Below, piece by piece: positions 14,394 through 15,756 of a stretch of 15,756 nt of DNA. This DNA comes from CANJQJ01 sp964383565 (GTDB taxonomy: Bacteria > Pseudomonadota > Alphaproteobacteria > Sphingomonadales > Sphingomonadaceae). The notes under the pieces were generated by a model that saw nothing but the letters and a program-made list of their open reading frames with translations, was not told the DNA's origin and did no database searches. The DNA lies in NCBI GenBank assembly GCA_964383565.1, contig CAYLIK010000068.1, positions 1-15,756 on the forward strand, written 5' to 3'. Both the position numbers and the translations under genes were made by a program. The first letter of the stretch is position 1, and the number at the start of each line of letters is the position of its first letter.

Positions 14394-14411
14394 GCTTTGA
14401 CGCTTCAAAGC
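14394..14411. repeat. Inverted repeat in the divergent ydbH/radC intergenic region
   Basis: Perfect 7-base arms GCTTTGA (14394-14400) and TCAAAGC (14405-14411) separated by CGCT, in the 83-base gap between the divergent ydbH and radC genes. The left arm overlaps a TTGACG that could be a -35 facing radC, although no good -10 follows. Symmetry, arm length and position suggest an operator for a dimeric regulator, or a short hairpin. Confidence 0.55.
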
Positions 14412-14439
14412 CCATCGTCACTCCCCTAAACCGCCTCCG

Positions 14440-15120
14440 ATGAACGAAGACGATATCGACGCCAAGGGGCATCGCGAACGGCTGAGACGGCGGCTGCTCG
14501 ATCAGGGGCCGGACGCGCTGCTCGATCATGAGGTGATCGAATTCCTGCTGACGCTCGTCACGCCGCGGATCGACACCAAACCGCGCGCCAAGGCGATGAT
14601 AAGGGAATTTGGCGGAATCGGTGCGCTATTGGCGGCCGATGGCGAAACGCTGATCCGCGCCGGTCTCAGCGAGCGGGAAGCAAGCGCGATCAAGATCGCC
14701 GAGGCCAGCGCGCTCCGCATGCTGAAGTCGGAGGTCATGGCCCGCCCGGTGCTGAGCGGCTGGCAGGCGCTGATCGACTATCTCACCGCCGATATGGCGC
14801 ATCGGTCGATCGAGCGTGTCCGCGTGCTCCACCTGAACGGCAAGAATGCGCTGATTCGGGACGAACTGGTCAGCGAGGGTTCGATCGATCAGGCGGCGGT
14901 CTATGTCCGCGAGGTGATGAAGCGGGCGCTCGATCTGGGATCGGCGTCGCTGATCCTCGTGCACAACCATCCCAGCGGCGATCCAGCCCCCAGCCGGCAG
15001 GATATCGAACTGACGCGCCAGATCTCACAGGCGGGCAAGCCATTGGGAATCGTCGTCCACGATCATATCGTGATCGGGCGCGACGGGCACAGCAGCCTGC
15101 GGTCGATGGGCCTTATTTGA
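14440..15120 (+). CDS. radC: RadC family (JAMM/MPN domain) protein
   Basis: A 226-residue RadC/UPF0758 protein. The N-terminal helical part (GHRERLRRRLLDQGPDALLDHEVIEFLLTLV, 10-40; FGGIGALLAADGETLIRAGLSEREASAIKIAEA, 57-89) is the helix-hairpin-helix-like module. The C-terminal MPN domain carries a complete JAMM metal site: Glu146 in SEGSID and H175-N-H177-PSGDPAP-S185-RQ-D188. The intact site suggests a zinc-dependent hydrolase. The repair role implied by the name is doubtful in E. coli and the true substrate is unknown. The ATG at 14440 is divergent from ydbH. Its stop overlaps the end of the convergent flippase gene by 8 bases, leaving no room for a terminator between them. Confidence 0.93.
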   Translation: MNEDDIDAKGHRERLRRRLLDQGPDALLDHEVIEFLLTLVTPRIDTKPRAKAMIREFGGIGALLAADGETLIRAGLSEREASAIKIAEASALRMLKSEVMARPVLSGWQALIDYLTADMAHRSIERVRVLHLNGKNALIRDELVSEGSIDQAAVYVREVMKRALDLGSASLILVHNHPSGDPAPSRQDIELTRQISQAGKPLGIVVHDHIVIGRDGHSSLRSMGLI

Positions 15121-15756
15121 TCGCGCGGTAAGCGCGCAGGAATGCCGGAAGGTTGCCGATCGCGGTGCCAAGAGCCACGCCGATGATGATGCCGGCAAGC
15201 CCATATTCGCTGCCAGCCACGCCGCATATGATAGACAATACCAGCCCCAGCCACCCGATGGCGTTGAGGAAGCTGAGATCCTGCGCCGAGCCGCAGGCCG
15301 TAAGCACGGCACGCGGAACCGTCTGAAAGAATTTCACCGCGCCGTTGATGCAAGCCGCGACCAGTAGCGCGACCGACAGTTCATATTTGTCGCTGGTGAT
15401 CCAGATTGTGAGCCAGGGCGACACGATGAAGACGAGCGCCGATGCCACCACCAGCGCACCACTGATCGTCCTCAGCTCGCGCCAGAATACCTGACGCCGG
15501 CGATCACCGCAGCTTTCAGCGCGCAGCCGGGGCGTCAGCGAGAATTCGATGGCCGCGGTCATGACCCTGAACGGGAAGATCGCGACGGAGGCCAGCACGC
15601 TGAAGGTCGCAAGCGCGGCAAAGTCGATCATCGACGGAATCATCACCCGCTCGAGCTGGAGCGCGATCGTGCCGACCGCAGCCATGCCCAGCAGAGCCGG
15701 GGCTTCCCGCCACGGTATATGCGTTGCCGGAATGGCATTTTCCGGCCTCGGGCTTT
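15113..15756 (-). CDS. Polysaccharide flippase-like membrane protein, C-terminal part (cut by window edge)
   Basis: The minus-strand frame is open from the right edge, giving 213 residues before the TAA at 15113, so the start is outside the window. The protein is strongly hydrophobic with about five membrane helices. The segment LLGMAAVGTIALQLERVMIPSMIDFAALATFSVLASVAIFPFRVMTAAIEFSLTPRL resembles the middle repeat of Wzx/MATE-type oligosaccharide flippases, where LDR(L/V)(I/M)I precedes a region describing how the protein sits in the membrane. Later helices are IAGALVVASALVFIVSPWL-like, AVLTACG-containing and ICGVAGSEYGLAGIIIGVALGTAIGNL. These proteins move lipid-linked sugar units across the inner membrane. 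The assignment is by hydropathy and pattern and is moderate; another multi-pass exporter is possible. The gene ends inside radC. Confidence 0.62.
   Translation of the reverse strand, partial: SPRPENAIPATHIPWREAPALLGMAAVGTIALQLERVMIPSMIDFAALATFSVLASVAIFPFRVMTAAIEFSLTPRLRAESCGDRRRQVFWRELRTISGALVVASALVFIVSPWLTIWITSDKYELSVALLVAACINGAVKFFQTVPRAVLTACGSAQDLSFLNAIGWLGLVLSIICGVAGSEYGLAGIIIGVALGTAIGNLPAFLRAYRAIK

Noticed and set aside
13307..14443. A 378-codon plus-strand frame, and a similar one at 11393-12496
   Set aside because: Both are antisense to the clear ydbH coding sequence, with Arg-rich low-information translations.
1..15756. CRISPR arrays, tRNA or rRNA genes, insertion sequences, attachment sites
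   Set aside because: By eye I saw no direct-repeat/spacer pattern, no cloverleaf-like segment, no transposase or integrase, and no terminal repeats. Almost every base lies in a recognised gene.

Overview
The window is a compact, GC-rich stretch of bacterial chromosome. The protein sequences and gene orders point to an alphaproteobacterium of the Sphingomonadales (Sphingomonas/Sphingobium-like). The evidence is an F0-only ATP synthase cluster with both b' and b subunits and no F1 genes beside it, metZ followed by apaG, and GC-rich codon use throughout. This placement is an inference from protein character, since no rRNA or other taxonomic marker is present. Coding density is very high, and the longest non-coding gap is about 130 bases (between ydbL and atpI). 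I see no tRNA, rRNA, CRISPR array, insertion sequence or prophage gene.

Layout. (1) Positions 1-5610, all on the minus strand: gpx (glutathione peroxidase), uvrC, a polysaccharide-deacetylase-like gene, a BioF2/CelD-type acyltransferase, recO, and leuB (cut by the left edge). Spacing is tight, so part or all of this run may be co-transcribed. (2) Positions 5675-8048, plus strand: metZ, apaG and a short LysR-type regulator, joined by 4-base or smaller overlaps or gaps. This set diverges from gpx. (3) Positions 8102-10607, minus strand: the F0 operon atpI-atpB-atpE-b'-b of ATP synthase. (4) Positions 10738-14356, minus strand: ydbH-ynbE-ydbL, a predicted inner-membrane/outer-membrane lipid-transport bridge. 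(5) Position 14440 to the right edge: a RadC-family gene on the plus strand, then the C-terminal part of a polysaccharide flippase-like membrane protein on the minus strand, converging on radC with an 8-base overlap.

How the genes fit together. Most are housekeeping: DNA repair (uvrC, recO, radC family), amino-acid synthesis (leuB, metZ), energy (F0), peroxide defence (gpx) and envelope lipid traffic (ydbH/ynbE/ydbL). The less ordinary content is the translationally coupled deacetylase/acyltransferase pair between two repair genes and the flippase-like fragment at the right edge, both of which suggest surface-polysaccharide work. The intergenic regions upstream of atpI and between ydbH and radC also hold clear inverted repeats. 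I found no convincing undescribed system; the best leads are these regulatory dyads and the deacetylase/acyltransferase pair.
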